Made by a program: the position numbers and the translations under genes. A stretch of 64,000 nt of DNA, from contig JAHWDD010000004.1 of assembly GCA_023897205.1 (NCBI GenBank), forward strand, positions 5,890,001 through 5,954,000, in the 5' to 3' direction. Below the pieces are notes generated by a model, which did no database searches, was not told where the DNA came from, and was given only the letters and a program-made list of their open reading frames with translations. Below, piece after piece: positions 30,204-41,158 of this stretch (its first letter is position 1; each line of letters opens with the position of its first letter). This DNA comes from Exophiala sp. HKRS030 (Eukaryota > Ascomycota > Eurotiomycetes > Chaetothyriales > Herpotrichiellaceae).

Positions 30204-33200
30204 CTATCTAACACCATCACCAAGCCCATCGGTATCCTCACCCACAACCGGTCTCTGCTTGAACAGACTCTTTCCTCTCAACCACTTGCGATACGCCTTG
30301 TACCTCTTCTTCCCAGCGTCCTCCTCTAACACCGTCAACGGCTCATCCACCGTCGCACTAGCGAGATACTCCGTATAGTCGTCCAGACTGACCTCGGCCC
30401 TCTCTTCCATGGTCAGACTCACCGCACCTCTCTCGTCATCATATGAACGGAGGACTTTGTGCTCGGACGGATCAGACGCCGTCTTGGACAGATATTCCAG
30501 GAACTCCAGCGGTGCGGATGAGTAGTCGATGTCTGAGGAGACGACTAGTGGGATCGTGCTGGGATGGTCCACGTAGCGTTGATATTCGCCTGCTTGACGC
30601 ACTTGCGGGTCGATGGACTTGGAAATCAGTGTTGTGAAAGCTTGCAGGGCCAGTTCTTCTTTTGTCGGCGGTCCGAGGAGAAGTGATGAATTGGTGAGGT
30701 CGCTTGTGTTCAAGGTTGGGAGTTTGGGGATTCGTGGTACAGATTGAGATTGAACTTCGAAGGACGGTTCTTTGATAATACCTGTGTATTGACGTCTTTG
30801 GTGGGTTGTGTGCAGCTGTTGTTGGGCATCCAACCATGGGCCAAGCGTGGCAGGTTTAGGGACCGGCTCTAACGATGGAGGCTGGCCTGATTTCAGCACT
30901 CCATCAATCGAAGAAATGGCTGTGCTGTTGTCCGAAGGGGCGACTATCTTTACACCCTTTCGACCCGACTTCTCACGACCACTTTCCGACTCGTTGTCGT
31001 TGGCTGTACGGACTTTGAATGGTGACAAATCGTACTTTCCCACAGCTGCCGAGTTCAGTGGGATATACCTCAAGTTGGAATGCATCTTGAACGAAAAGAG
31101 TTTCTTAAAACTCGACAGCGCCAATGGCCGATAGTACTCAATCCAGAAGTCGTCAAAATATTCCAAGGGTCGGTCTCGAAATTCTCGTGGCCAAATCGAT
31201 GGTGGGATTTGAGGTTTTTGTAGATACTCATCCGTATACCAATGACGATAACTTGGCCGCCGCTTTCCAAACATGGATCGTGGATTCGAATGGTGGAGGT
31301 AGTAATCTGTGGACAAATCCCACAGCATGGGTTCGTCTTGCGCGAAAACATAGTTTCCAAGGAACAGATTGTACGCCTCTTGTCGCTGTGCATCCATGAA
31401 CGAATTATTGTAATACCGCTTGAAGCTCTCCACCATGTCACGGCTGTGACTCGTCCATTGATTGATCTTGCGATACGTCGACATGGTATTGACAAGATGT
31501 GACCCACCATATTGGACAGCAATGGTGTCACCGTGATCATGCCACATGTGAGTGAAGAGGTTGACAGCATCAGAGTCATATTCCACCGTAGTATCCTCAA
31601 TTACACCCAAAGCTTGAAGTTGATACCCAAAAGCTTTCTTCGCAATGACAAATTGTGCGGCGTTTGTGCGATCGAGACAATCAATACAATTCGTTCGAGC
31701 GACACCGCTTTGCAAACGGAGACCGCTCTCGGCATCATTTCCATTCTGAAAGAATCCCGTCTTGGGTAGTATGTCTTCCGCGATGGCTTCGAGGCTGCCA
31801 ATAACATCTTGATCTCGACTTTTCGAAGCCCGACTCATATCCCAGGCATGGTAAATGATTTTGTTGTCTTCTGGTAGAAACTGATTCAGATAGTCGACAG
31901 CTGTTGTGTATTCCTTCAGGAGTTTGGACTCTCGCGGAGTCCTTTCTCGAGCTTTAATCAGATTGAGACAATAGATCGGTGTTCCGTACCGCTTGAAAAG
32001 GTTGTCGAAATGCAGTGCTGCGGCGCTAAAGAATGGATCAACTACATTGAGATGGATGTCTGGTTTTGGAGAAACTCCGGAGGGATCTTGTGTCCAGTGG
32101 AGAGGTATGCTCCCCGGTGTTGTACGTGTGATGTGTATTTGTTGTTTGCAAATAGTGTGGGACCTGGTGCATGGAATGATGTTGTTAACATTTCAGACAC
32201 GATTTGTTCTGTTTCAACATCATTCGCAACATAGCCTAGATCATTTGCGCCACGTTTCAGATACCTTGCGCCTGCGAAGAATCGTGATCGGCGAGCAATG
32301 ATGGTAACATAGACCACTCGACCCCAGTAGACTGACACGGCACTTTGATCCACATAGCCATGAACGATGGACAAGCACCAATCGAAGGGCTTTTCCAAGA
32401 CCTGCTTGGCAGGCTGAAGGAGATGATTGTTCCAAACGAACATGTCGTTGTGGTCGCAGACCTTAGGTTCCACAAGTCCTTCTTGCAATGCTTGACGCTC
32501 TCGCATTATATTATGCTGCAACGTCCTGGTGATATCATATGAATAGCTGAAATAGAAGGATCGGGTCAAATCCAGATTGTTCAGTATACTCATAAATCGG
32601 GCCTCTTCCAGGTGTCTGTCGGTCTTGGCGCGTGTTGATGCTGCCGTTACAAGAGGCATGATATCTGTCTTGTCGATCTGGTAGATATAGTGGCCACCTA
32701 TCATTGCCACTTGACTTCGTTTCGTAACGTAGATCATATAGTAGTGTGCAGTGAACCGAATGAAGCCGAGTAAACCCCAGAAGCTGGTCTTCAGTTTCAA
32801 TCCGCCGGTTGCTCGATTTCCTTCGTCAATTGCGTTAAGAATCTGATGTGTTTCCTTCCTGGTATAAACAATGTCATCCTCGATGATGTTCAACTCCCCA
32901 TCTTCAGAAGTCCTGTCAATTTTCAGGATTCGGAACGCACTGTCCAGGACGTCTGATCCCACAATATAGTACTTGTTGGCTGTCTCATGCAGGGTGAACT
33001 TGTGCATGCGAACCACGCCTTCTTCGCCGACCTTTGTGACGACTGCGCCTTTATTGCGTTGCAATGCCGTAGGTGATGGACTTGAATTCCTGTTGAATGA
33101 CTTTGATAAATCCAGCGTTTCCTCGTCATCACCTTCGTCTCGATTGCTGGCATTCAACGTTGGCGATTCTGGCGGGTTGTTCGATAATGTGGGATATTCC

Positions 33201-33397
33201 TGGGGAACGGGTTTCTCAAGTCCAACGGAGGAGTTGGTTTCGACCTGCACAGCCTTCGGAAAGTCATCCTTTTCCGAGATCGCATCCGTTTCATCGACAT
33301 TCTTACCGGCATTCCCCGTCGATCCTTCTTGTTGGTCCTTGGTCGACTTTCCAGATTCATCCCCTTTGCTTGCCGCGAATTCTTCGAAAGATTCCAT
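30204..33397 (-). CDS. FIG4: FIG4-type SAC phosphoinositide 5-phosphatase
   Basis: The SAC domain spans about residues 120-600. It includes the N-terminal FTLHETANKYYIVG, the middle PLHWTQDPSGVSPKPD to HFDNLFKRYGTPIYCLNL, and the active-site C-x5-R-T loop as RTNCIDCLDRTN. The C-terminal half contains the FIG4-typical LFLGNYVFAQDEPMLWDL and the tail with DDFWIEYYRPL. FIG4 hydrolyses PI(3,5)P2 and, with Vac14 and Fab1, controls vacuole/endosome lipid turnover. The frame breaks at the CCCC of 32112-32115. With one base added, QHRGSIPLHWTQ reads through and a protein of 1064 residues results. The acidic Ser/Asp-rich first 115 residues are an extension of low complexity. Confidence 0.94.
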
Positions 33398-34011
33398 CTC
33401 GGCTAGTCAAGTAAACTCTAATCAGATACGGGTATAGACATGATGTTCATCGTTCGTGAGTATTTGCGTGGATGTGCCAAAGGAGCCCGTCTGTTTGCCC
33501 CTCGTTCGTATCAGATTGACGAGTGAACAGACGATGTGAATGTTGACAATAATAGCAAACGTCCACCCCCATCCCAATCACAGGTCAGACCGGAGAGCGA
33601 TGATGTCTTCTGCGGAAAAGCCTTAGTCAGTAAATCATATCGGGGCCTTGGAGTATCATATAAGCATTCGACCGATGTTTGTTATTGAAGTCAGTGATAA
33701 GATCCCAGCACTTTGGCCTTAATTAGCACGAACGGGCTTGACGCCATTGTTACCTATTATGGTTAGCTTGGCCAAGACCACTATACCGAGGCTGCTTTTG
33801 GAATTCGGGTATGTACCTTACTGTTTGACTCTGCAAGACACGCTTACCGCCCCGCGTTCCCATGTTGGAAGCGAGGTTTAGAATACATAGTAAATACGAC
33901 CCAAGGATTACAAAGATGTAGCCTTGATTCTTCCAGAGGCTCTTGCTTCTCCTTTCTCAATCGCGTTGTATCCCTCAATACCTGCAACGACTTCCCGACA
34001 ATAATTCCAAA
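33398..34011. promoter_or_regulatory. Divergent promoter region, FIG4 and acyl-CoA dehydrogenase
   Basis: 614 bp separates the two start codons. A long T/C-rich leader lies just before the dehydrogenase ATG. No specific site is asserted. Confidence 0.4.
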
Positions 34012-35358
34012 ATGCCTCCCAAAGCGCCCGCACCGTTCTCCGAACCTCTCCTCCCCCAACTCGATCTCCCTGTCAATCCTTACTATACCGAGAAGCACCA
34101 TCGATTACGGGCATTCGTAAGAAATTATATAGACACCGAGATCGCCCCATATGCGCAGGAATGGGAAATTGCCGGCCAAGTACCTGAAGAGGTCCGACTG
34201 CGGCACTGTCAACTTGGCTTCGCTATCACACATCCTGTAATCGACCCTGCGGATACAGGAGGAATCCAACAGCCAGCAGGGATCCCTTACGATGAATGGG
34301 ACACTTGGTGCGGTGTTATAGTTGGTGACGAGTTTAATCGTCTGGGATGGTGCGGCCCTATGTGGGGACTAGGAGGTGGGAATGGCATTGGATGTCCTCC
34401 GATCAGTCGATTTGGCACAAAAGAGCAGCGGCAGAGGTGGCTGCCCAAAACTGCCCGGGGAGAGTACAGATTTTGCTTGGGAATCACGGAACCTGATGGT
34501 GGTAGTGATGTGGCGAATATAAAGACTACTGCGGAACGAGTTGGTAATGTGTATCGTGTGAATGGGAGCAAGAAATGGATCACAAATGGTATCTGGGCGG
34601 ATTTCTGTACAACAGCTGTGCGCACAGGAGGGCCAGGACATGGTGGTATCAGTTTACTGGTAATACCGTTAAAGCAAAAGGGTGTCTTGACTCGAAGGAT
34701 TGACAACCAAGGTGTTCATGCCAGCGGTAGGTCTGCAGATTCTGTCCTATAGCACCCACTGACATTCTCAGGTTCAACATTTATTAGCTTCGAGGATGTG
34801 GAGGTGCCTGTTGAGAACCTGATTGGGAAGGAAAATCATGGGTTCCAGCTAATCATGTCAAATTTTAATCCCGAGAGACTGGCGCTTGCGACAGCTGCTC
34901 TCCGTTTGGCTCGTGTCTGTGCTTCAGACGCCTATGAATACGCCTCTGAGAGGGAGACATTTGGTAAGAAGCTGATCGAGCATGGCCCTATCAAGGCCAA
35001 GATTGCCTCCTTCGGCCTTCTCATTGAACCTGCACACGCATTCTTGGAGCAGCTATGTTTCATAATCGAGACATCCCGTGTCACTGGCAAAGAGGTAAAC
35101 GTGGGAGGAATGACGGCCTTGCTCAAAGTTATGAGCACAAGATGCCTTGAACAGGTATGTCGAGAAGCTCGGCAGATAATGGGTGGAGCCGGCTACACGA
35201 AGACTGGAAAAGGTGCTCGCATTGAGCAAATCAGCCGAGACGTCGGCGTTCACGTCATCGGTGGCGGTAGCGAGGAGATCATGTCCGATCTTGCTGTCCG
35301 TCAAGAGGCAAGAGACGTTGTTTTGAGGGCAAAGAAACTAGCAGCCTCCAAGCTGTAG
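34012..35358 (+). CDS. Acyl-CoA dehydrogenase, fungal non-mitochondrial type
   Basis: There are two exons, 34012-34726 and 34772-35358. The 45-nt intron has donor GTAGGT, branch CACTGAC and acceptor CTCAG, and joins HASG to STFISFEDVEV. The product is 433 residues with the full ACAD fold: N-terminal helices, the FAD/substrate segment CLGITEPDGGSDVANI, a middle barrel ending in VEVPVENLIGKENHGF, and the C-terminal helical domain with ERETFGKKLIEHGPIK and RQIMGGAGYTKTG. There is no obvious mitochondrial presequence (it begins MPPKAPAPFSE) and no PTS1, since it ends in AASKL (S-K-L preceded by A-A). In fact the last three residues are S-K-L, a canonical peroxisomal signal, so peroxisomal import is likely. 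The acyl substrate is not predictable. Confidence 0.92.
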
Positions 35359-35362
35359 TTGT

Positions 35363-36928
35363 TCACTCAAATCCAAAATCGGCTTTCTTGCTTGCAACCA
35401 TCTCCACAGCCTGCTCTTTTGTTGGATGCACAGCATTGAATTGCCATCTCACAACCGTGTCAAGAGCTTGGGTCAACCATGGGCCACCTTTGGGATTCCC
35501 TAATGCTGCTTTGATTTCGTTACCATTCAGGATCGGGGCGATTTTGTGGGCATCTTCAAGAGACTGCTCTTGGATAAAGGCCAAAAGTTTGCTGTATCTG
35601 TCGGTAACGACGGTAAAGCTGCCTCCGTGGTCTGTCACAGCGATGTCGTAGAGCATCGAATACAGAATGTGAGACCTCCATGCATCCTTACATTTTCGAA
35701 GAGTCATGCCCACGTCCGCACGTGTCACTGTCCCTTGCTCGATGAGACTGATAGCTCCTAGAATGGCAGGGCGATAATCTATCGCGTCCTTTAATATTTT
35801 GCTCTCCGTATTCGTCGCCTTGATACCTTGTCGTGACGCTTCGTAAGCCTGTGCGGGTGACGAGGCCCACGGAGTATACGCAGCAAGAAACCAGCTGAGT
35901 TTCTGATCTTGCTCTGGTCTCAATAGTTCATATAGTGTTGACTTCTCCTCCATGATGCGCTTCAGTGAAATGTATGCTGACATTGCGATGCTCGGGTCCA
36001 GCGGAGATCTGGTATCCTGCGGGTTGTCGAACACTGTAGGGAAAAGATCAAAGTCGTTGATATATTTCAGGCCCGTGAAGGGATCCGGTCCCCTCATGAT
36101 CTTGTCAATCTCGACTCCCACGCGCTCCCGGCTGATCTTGAGACGCAAGGCCTCATGAATCGTCTTGTCTTTCATTGACTCTTGAGCGGATTGTTCGATC
36201 TGATAGTCGAGCCGGCAGGCGAACCGAATTAGCCTTAGGACACGTAGTGGGTCATCTTTGAAAGTTTGGTATGGTTCAAGAGGTGTGCGGATGATCTTGT
36301 TCTTCATATCATCTAGTCCTCGTTCCGTAAAATCCTCCACTGTTTGGGTGTCAAGGTTGTAGAAGAGTGCATTGACGCAAGCATCTCTCCGCAAAGCATC
36401 TTCTTCCGCGGTCCCAAATTCCATCTGTGGGTTCCGACTATCCTCGTTGTAGACCTCCTTCCTCAAATTGACAAAGTCAACATCTATCCCAAACATTCTT
36501 GTCGTGATCGTTTCAAGATGCTTTGATTTTTCGGGATTGGCTGCGATTTTGTGAATGTCCTTGAGTTCAGCCTTGAAGCCTTGCTTGGCAGCCTCTTCTT
36601 CATATTTGACGCCATGGTCTTTCATGAAGGCTTGTAATGCCTGACCGAACTGCCAGCCTGTCATTGTACTCAGTGCCACGTCAATATCATGGCTTGGAAC
36701 ACCCAGTAGTTTGTCTCGAACCCAGCCACCAGTGAACCGAAGAACGAGGTCCTTCATGCCCGGAACTTGATGCATTTCCTGTCGACAATCGAGAAGACAT
36801 TGGCGGAACAGCTCTTCCGCCGGATTCAAAGCAAACGAGACTGAAGTCATTTTTCCAGATTTTTGAGACACGGCAGTATGCAGACTTCGGAAGCAATGCG
36901 CATGAGCTCTGATAGCTCGCATACACAT
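35363..36928 (-). CDS. CCA1: CCA-adding tRNA nucleotidyltransferase
   Basis: This 521-residue intronless frame has all class II nucleotidyltransferase motifs in order: RFTGGWVRDKLLG, the metal pair in HDIDVAL, RRDACVNALFYN, EDFTERGLDDM and DDPLRVLRLIRFACRL. It adds and repairs the 3' CCA of tRNAs. The first 26 residues are basic, Ser/His-rich and free of acids, as expected of a mitochondrial presequence. A second ATG at 36848-36850 (MTSVSFALNP) would give a cytosolic/nuclear form, as in yeast CCA1, where alternative starts supply three compartments. The stop lies four bases from the stop of the converging acyl-CoA dehydrogenase. Confidence 0.96.
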   Translation of the reverse strand: MCMRAIRAHAHCFRSLHTAVSQKSGKMTSVSFALNPAEELFRQCLLDCRQEMHQVPGMKDLVLRFTGGWVRDKLLGVPSHDIDVALSTMTGWQFGQALQAFMKDHGVKYEEEAAKQGFKAELKDIHKIAANPEKSKHLETITTRMFGIDVDFVNLRKEVYNEDSRNPQMEFGTAEEDALRRDACVNALFYNLDTQTVEDFTERGLDDMKNKIIRTPLEPYQTFKDDPLRVLRLIRFACRLDYQIEQSAQESMKDKTIHEALRLKISRERVGVEIDKIMRGPDPFTGLKYINDFDLFPTVFDNPQDTRSPLDPSIAMSAYISLKRIMEEKSTLYELLRPEQDQKLSWFLAAYTPWASSPAQAYEASRQGIKATNTESKILKDAIDYRPAILGAISLIEQGTVTRADVGMTLRKCKDAWRSHILYSMLYDIAVTDHGGSFTVVTDRYSKLLAFIQEQSLEDAHKIAPILNGNEIKAALGNPKGGPWLTQALDTVVRWQFNAVHPTKEQAVEMVASKKADFGFE

Positions 36929-37402
36929 AACTCACACCAGACCAGGTCTTTTCTGTACTCAATTCGAGTAACTCATCTGGCCTCGCTGTGAAACTTGAAG
37001 GCTTGGGCTCAGCCCGAGAATACCCTTGAAATGACTCAGAATGATGACTGTGAGACCTTCGCTCCTCCCGACACGCTTGGCCAGATGGTAAGGTGGTCAA
37101 AGACTTGTGCCAACGTTCAGAATATAACTTGCACTTAGAATGTGAATTGATATTGTTGTTGAATGAAAATGTTTGTTGATCTCCACGATCATATCCCCAA
37201 AAATTAACAGCCTTGTCAGGCCTTGTGAAGCACCCGGAGCGGAATATCTGTTCCACCGGAATGTCAAGGGCCATTGTTGGAAACAATCGTCATTGCCTCG
37301 GCCTGTTCAGCACGCAGGAGAACCCCTCCGATTGTTAGTTCCAGCTTTCGAGATACAAATTACTACCTTGATGCAAGACAGTAGATCGACTCCCTATCAA
37401 TC
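36929..37402. promoter_or_regulatory. Divergent promoter region, CCA1 and dephospho-CoA kinase
   Basis: 474 bp separates the two start codons. A minus-strand open frame (36687-37286) overlaps CCA1 out of frame and is not called. Confidence 0.4.
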
Positions 37403-38257
37403 ATGCGGGTCATTGGATTGACAGGATCCATCGCCACTGGCAAGTCCACGGCTGCCAGTGTTCTCTCATCCCCGCCTTACTCATTACCTCTGATCGACGC
37501 CGACTTGCTCGCCCGCAAAGCTGTCGAGCCTGGATCATGGGGCTACCGTCGCATTGTCTCAACCTTTGGACCTACCACACCCGATCTCCTACTACCAGCG
37601 TCCGATCCACTCTCCGGGGGACGAGAAGACGGCCCCAATGGAAAAGGAAGGCCATTAAATCGACCTGCGTTGGGTCGGAGAGTCTTTGGAAACAGTGAAG
37701 AGCGGGTGCGGGACCGGAAGAAGCTTAATGCTATTGTACATCCAGCGGTACGGTTCTACATGGTCAGATCTGTGCTGTATTATTATCTCTTGGGTTACTG
37801 GGCTGTGGTCCTCGATATACCCTTGATGTTTGAGTCTGGGCTGGATATATTCTGCGGCACGATCCTGGTGGTTGCGGTCTCGGATCCCAAGATCCAATTA
37901 CAACGTTTATGCGCGAGAGACGCCTTTCTTACTCCAGAAGATGCTGAAAACAGGGTCAAGAGTCAGGTGGACGTACGGGAGAAGGCAGCGAGGAATGAGG
38001 CAAGGAACAATGGCAATCCAAATGCTGGGAGAGGATATGTCTTGTACAACGATGGCAGCAAAGACGAGCTAAAAGTTCAAATCGCCGACGTCGTGCAGAA
38101 GATCAAAGGAAAAAGTCCTAGATGGTGGAGTTGGCTGCTTTTGCTATGCCCCCCTCTTATGGCGACCACCGCTTCGTGGGAGATACTATGGAACTGGTGG
38201 GTCAGGCGGAAGACGGTGAAAGCACGAGGGCAGGAGCTTGCAAAGCCCAAATTATAA
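37403..38257 (+). CDS. CAB5: Dephospho-CoA kinase
   Basis: The 284-residue frame begins with MRVIGLTGSIATGKST, the Walker A loop of the CoaE family (PF01121) in its usual N-terminal place. LIDADLLARKAV, KLNAIVHPAV and LDIPLMFESGLD follow, all family signatures for the CoA-binding and lid regions. The last enzyme of CoA synthesis, it phosphorylates the 3'-OH of dephospho-CoA. The C-terminus carries a hydrophobic helix (WWSWLLLLCPPLMATTASWEIL-like) and a basic end, as in fungal CAB5 proteins, suggesting membrane attachment. There are no introns. It converges with the agmatinase gene, with 224 bp between stops. Confidence 0.95.
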   Translation: MRVIGLTGSIATGKSTAASVLSSPPYSLPLIDADLLARKAVEPGSWGYRRIVSTFGPTTPDLLLPASDPLSGGREDGPNGKGRPLNRPALGRRVFGNSEERVRDRKKLNAIVHPAVRFYMVRSVLYYYLLGYWAVVLDIPLMFESGLDIFCGTILVVAVSDPKIQLQRLCARDAFLTPEDAENRVKSQVDVREKAARNEARNNGNPNAGRGYVLYNDGSKDELKVQIADVVQKIKGKSPRWWSWLLLLCPPLMATTASWEILWNWWVRRKTVKARGQELAKPKL

Positions 38258-38481
38258 GATCAGCTTAGATTTCCAGTCCTTGTCCTACATAGATTTGAAT
38301 ATGTGTTCATGTCTCTACATCCTTCAGTTTCGTCTCCTAATCAATTTCGAAGAGTATTGCCCAGGCCTAGCTGGGATAAGATGAGACCAATCGTAGCAAG
38401 TATTCGCAAGGTCGCCGACACCATGATGGCATAAGCTACCCTTTGCCTACCAACCACCGGTCCTGTGCCCATGTCAACTTC

Positions 38482-39959
38482 TTACAACTCGACAGCTGGC
38501 TCGATCTCGGCCTGAGAAGCCTTGACGGTAAGAGGACCCTTCTTGACCATCACCGTCATAACCTCAAATAGCACGTCAGCAGCGGCCATAGTGGTCAATT
38601 CGGCATTAGTATCGTAAGCAGGAGCAACCTCGACGAGATCAGCGGCAACGAAGTTGATTCCCTCCAGACCACGGATGATCGTGCGCAACTCTCTGGTGCT
38701 CCAGCCACCGGTCTCGGGTGTGCCTGTAGCAGGTGCAAAAGCTGGGTCCAGCGTGTCGATGTCGATGGACAGGTAGACTGGGTTCTTGGTTCCGACACGG
38801 TCTATGATACGTTTGATGATGCCTTCGGTGCCAATGACGTCGATCTCACGTGCCTCGACGCGTGTGAACCCGCAGTAGCCGTCGTTCTCGTAGTCAGATG
38901 GGCCTGATAGGGTGGTGCGGATGCCGGCGTGGATGGAGCTGTCGTTGGCAAGGAGACCTTCTTCGCTCGCGTGATAGTAGTATGTGCCGTGGTTGATGCT
39001 GGCTTGTTTGCTGGGTGCGCCGCCGAACACCTTGGGCTTCCACGTGTCGAGATGGGAATCGAAGTGGATCACGGAGATGGGGCCGTAGGCTCTGTTGATG
39101 GATCGGAGCAGGGGTAGAGTGATGGTGTGGTCTCCTCCGAGGGTGATGATTCGAGGGAGAGTCTTGCCAGCCTTGCTGATGCCGGGCTCGTTTGCCGCGG
39201 TGAATGGGGTTCGGGTCAAGAGAGCGTTATGCCCGTCCTCGATTTGCTGAAGGGCATAGTGGTTGTCGTATCTGGCGACGAAGAAGGTTAGCAACCGTGG
39301 TCATTCCCAGCTGTACTCCGAGCCATTTTTTGTTGCAAGGGGGACCATAGTATCTTACGATGTAACTGGAATGTCACCACAATCAATCACTTTGCCCCAG
39401 AAATTGAAAGGGTTTGATGCCAAAGGCACATTGTACCCGCCGCTAAATCCGAGTCTTCGTGAGCCTTTGTTTGAGAAACAAGTAAGCATTCGACTGGGAC
39501 ACCAAAATCACGTACTAAAGATTGAGGCGTCGAGAACCTTGTCTGATGCCACTAGGGCCAAATCGAGCTCCTGGTCTATATGAGGTGCCGGTATCGAATG
39601 GTGCACCTGTCCATGAATATCAGAACTTTGCTCTTGTCGTGAACTATGCTGCGCCCAAGCTGCCTACCGATGAAAGCAATGTCGAACTTCTCCTCATCAC
39701 TGGCTAGACAAGGGAAGTACGGAAGACGTCCAAAGGTTGAGATGCCGGAGAAGACGGAATCAGCCTGTTCTTGCGTGTCAACAATCGTGTCTCTGTCCAA
39801 TATGCTAGTCTCTCATACCTGTGTACCACCATCACCTGGCAAAGTGTTATACCACAAGGATTTGTGTGGTCCAGAAACAGGTGTTTGGTCATGCCCGTGA
39901 TCTCCATGAGACAGAACACAGCTGGCACATGCCAGAAGAGCAACGGATGTGAACTTCAT
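38482..39959 (-). CDS. Secreted agmatinase-type ureohydrolase, five exons
   Basis: Exons are 39959-39819, 39764-39668, 39606-39516, 39442-39359 and 39271-38482. The introns are 54, 61, 73 and 87 nt, all GT-AG and phase-consistent, giving 400 residues. The arginase/agmatinase fold is complete: GAPFDTGTSYRPGARFGP at the start of the domain, LGGDHT, HFDSHLDTW (the D-A-H-x-D site has Ser for Ala) and SIDIDTLDPAFAPATGTPE, so all manganese ligands are present. Family members hydrolyse agmatine or related guanidines to urea. Unusually for a metabolic enzyme, the first 18 residues (MKFTSVALLACASCVLSH) are a clear secretory signal peptide followed by a His/Asp-rich stretch. Fungal homologues with signal peptides are known. 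Substrate remains inferred. Confidence 0.93.
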
Positions 39960-41158
39960 ATTGCTTCTTGGTAGTTTGAATGCAACGAAGCCCAATCTCA
40001 GGAAGTAGAGGAGGAATGTCGAGGTCGTTGAAGGCACCTACCTTTCCTCATGAGAGTACTTGTAATAATGATCATGATCAGGACCGGGACCACCACTGCA
40101 TTTCGGCGAGGTAACTTTTTCCAGAGAAACGTAAACACCACTCCGCACCGAGCAGTACGCCGACAAGCCAAGTGCATCATGTTCGAGCTTGCCTGATACT
40201 CCAACTATCCATCATATGCACCTGTTGCATCTGGGCTGCTTATTTGAGTATGGTCGAGACTCTATCTCAGGTCTGCCCCGCCTTAACGTCCAGGCCACTT
40301 TTTTCCCACATGGGTGACGGCATGCTCAAGCATGAGTTGCATCTAACCTTCTCGAATAGGTGTAGGGCAGCCTGCCGCGATCGAATCGTGCGTCCAGAAA
40401 CATACATTCGGCGCTAGGATAGATATCTTGTCCCGGGGCATGGGGCAGCCTGCCCAATGCCGGGCCCGGGAGACACCCAGATGGATGGGTGCTAGGTGGT
40501 GGATTCGACAATGTTCTTGTTTTGCGTTCATGACAAGGACGAGAATCAGACCATGACCGCGGTGGATGCGTATCGCTGATGTCCATCTGGAACAGGACTG
40601 GAGAATAGGCTCATCGGGCACTGACCTATTGGTTTTGGTCACATATTGTCCCTCTGGCTTTCTGCACGGGCTGCAGACTGCAGTATCCTGGAACACGAAT
40701 CCTTATCAGTTGAGTGATATTGTACACAAATGAGATCGGCAATCAAGTCCCAGGCGGAGACGGCTTCGGGTTAGAGGGGAAAGAGGGCTAACTGTATCTG
40801 GCTAGTTGTAAGAATCTTACCGACTAACTGTAATTGGAGAAGGATGCTTCCTTTCCATATCTGAGGTGCTTCGTTAGGAGTAATCCTTAGGTGTTCTTAC
40901 GCAGAAGTCAATCACTGTTTATAGAGATCTGTTGCTAGATCGATAAGATGCACTTTCTCTTTGAACGACATAACATGCCAATGGACATGGATTTGAGATA
41001 CCTTACCCTCGGAGAATACTGTGAAATCACGGTAGATGCTTTCAGATACACACCCAAATATACCTTCTGAACACAGATAGATTGTGTTATTGGAAAGACT
41101 CATTCCTCGTAATCGTTGCGTGACTTTATCAAATTCTGAGCTGACTTTTCTATATCCA
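39960..41158. other. Intergenic, 1.2 kb
   Basis: This is the promoter side of the agmatinase gene and the 3' side of the MATE transporter gene. No open frame carries a recognisable domain. Confidence 0.5.
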
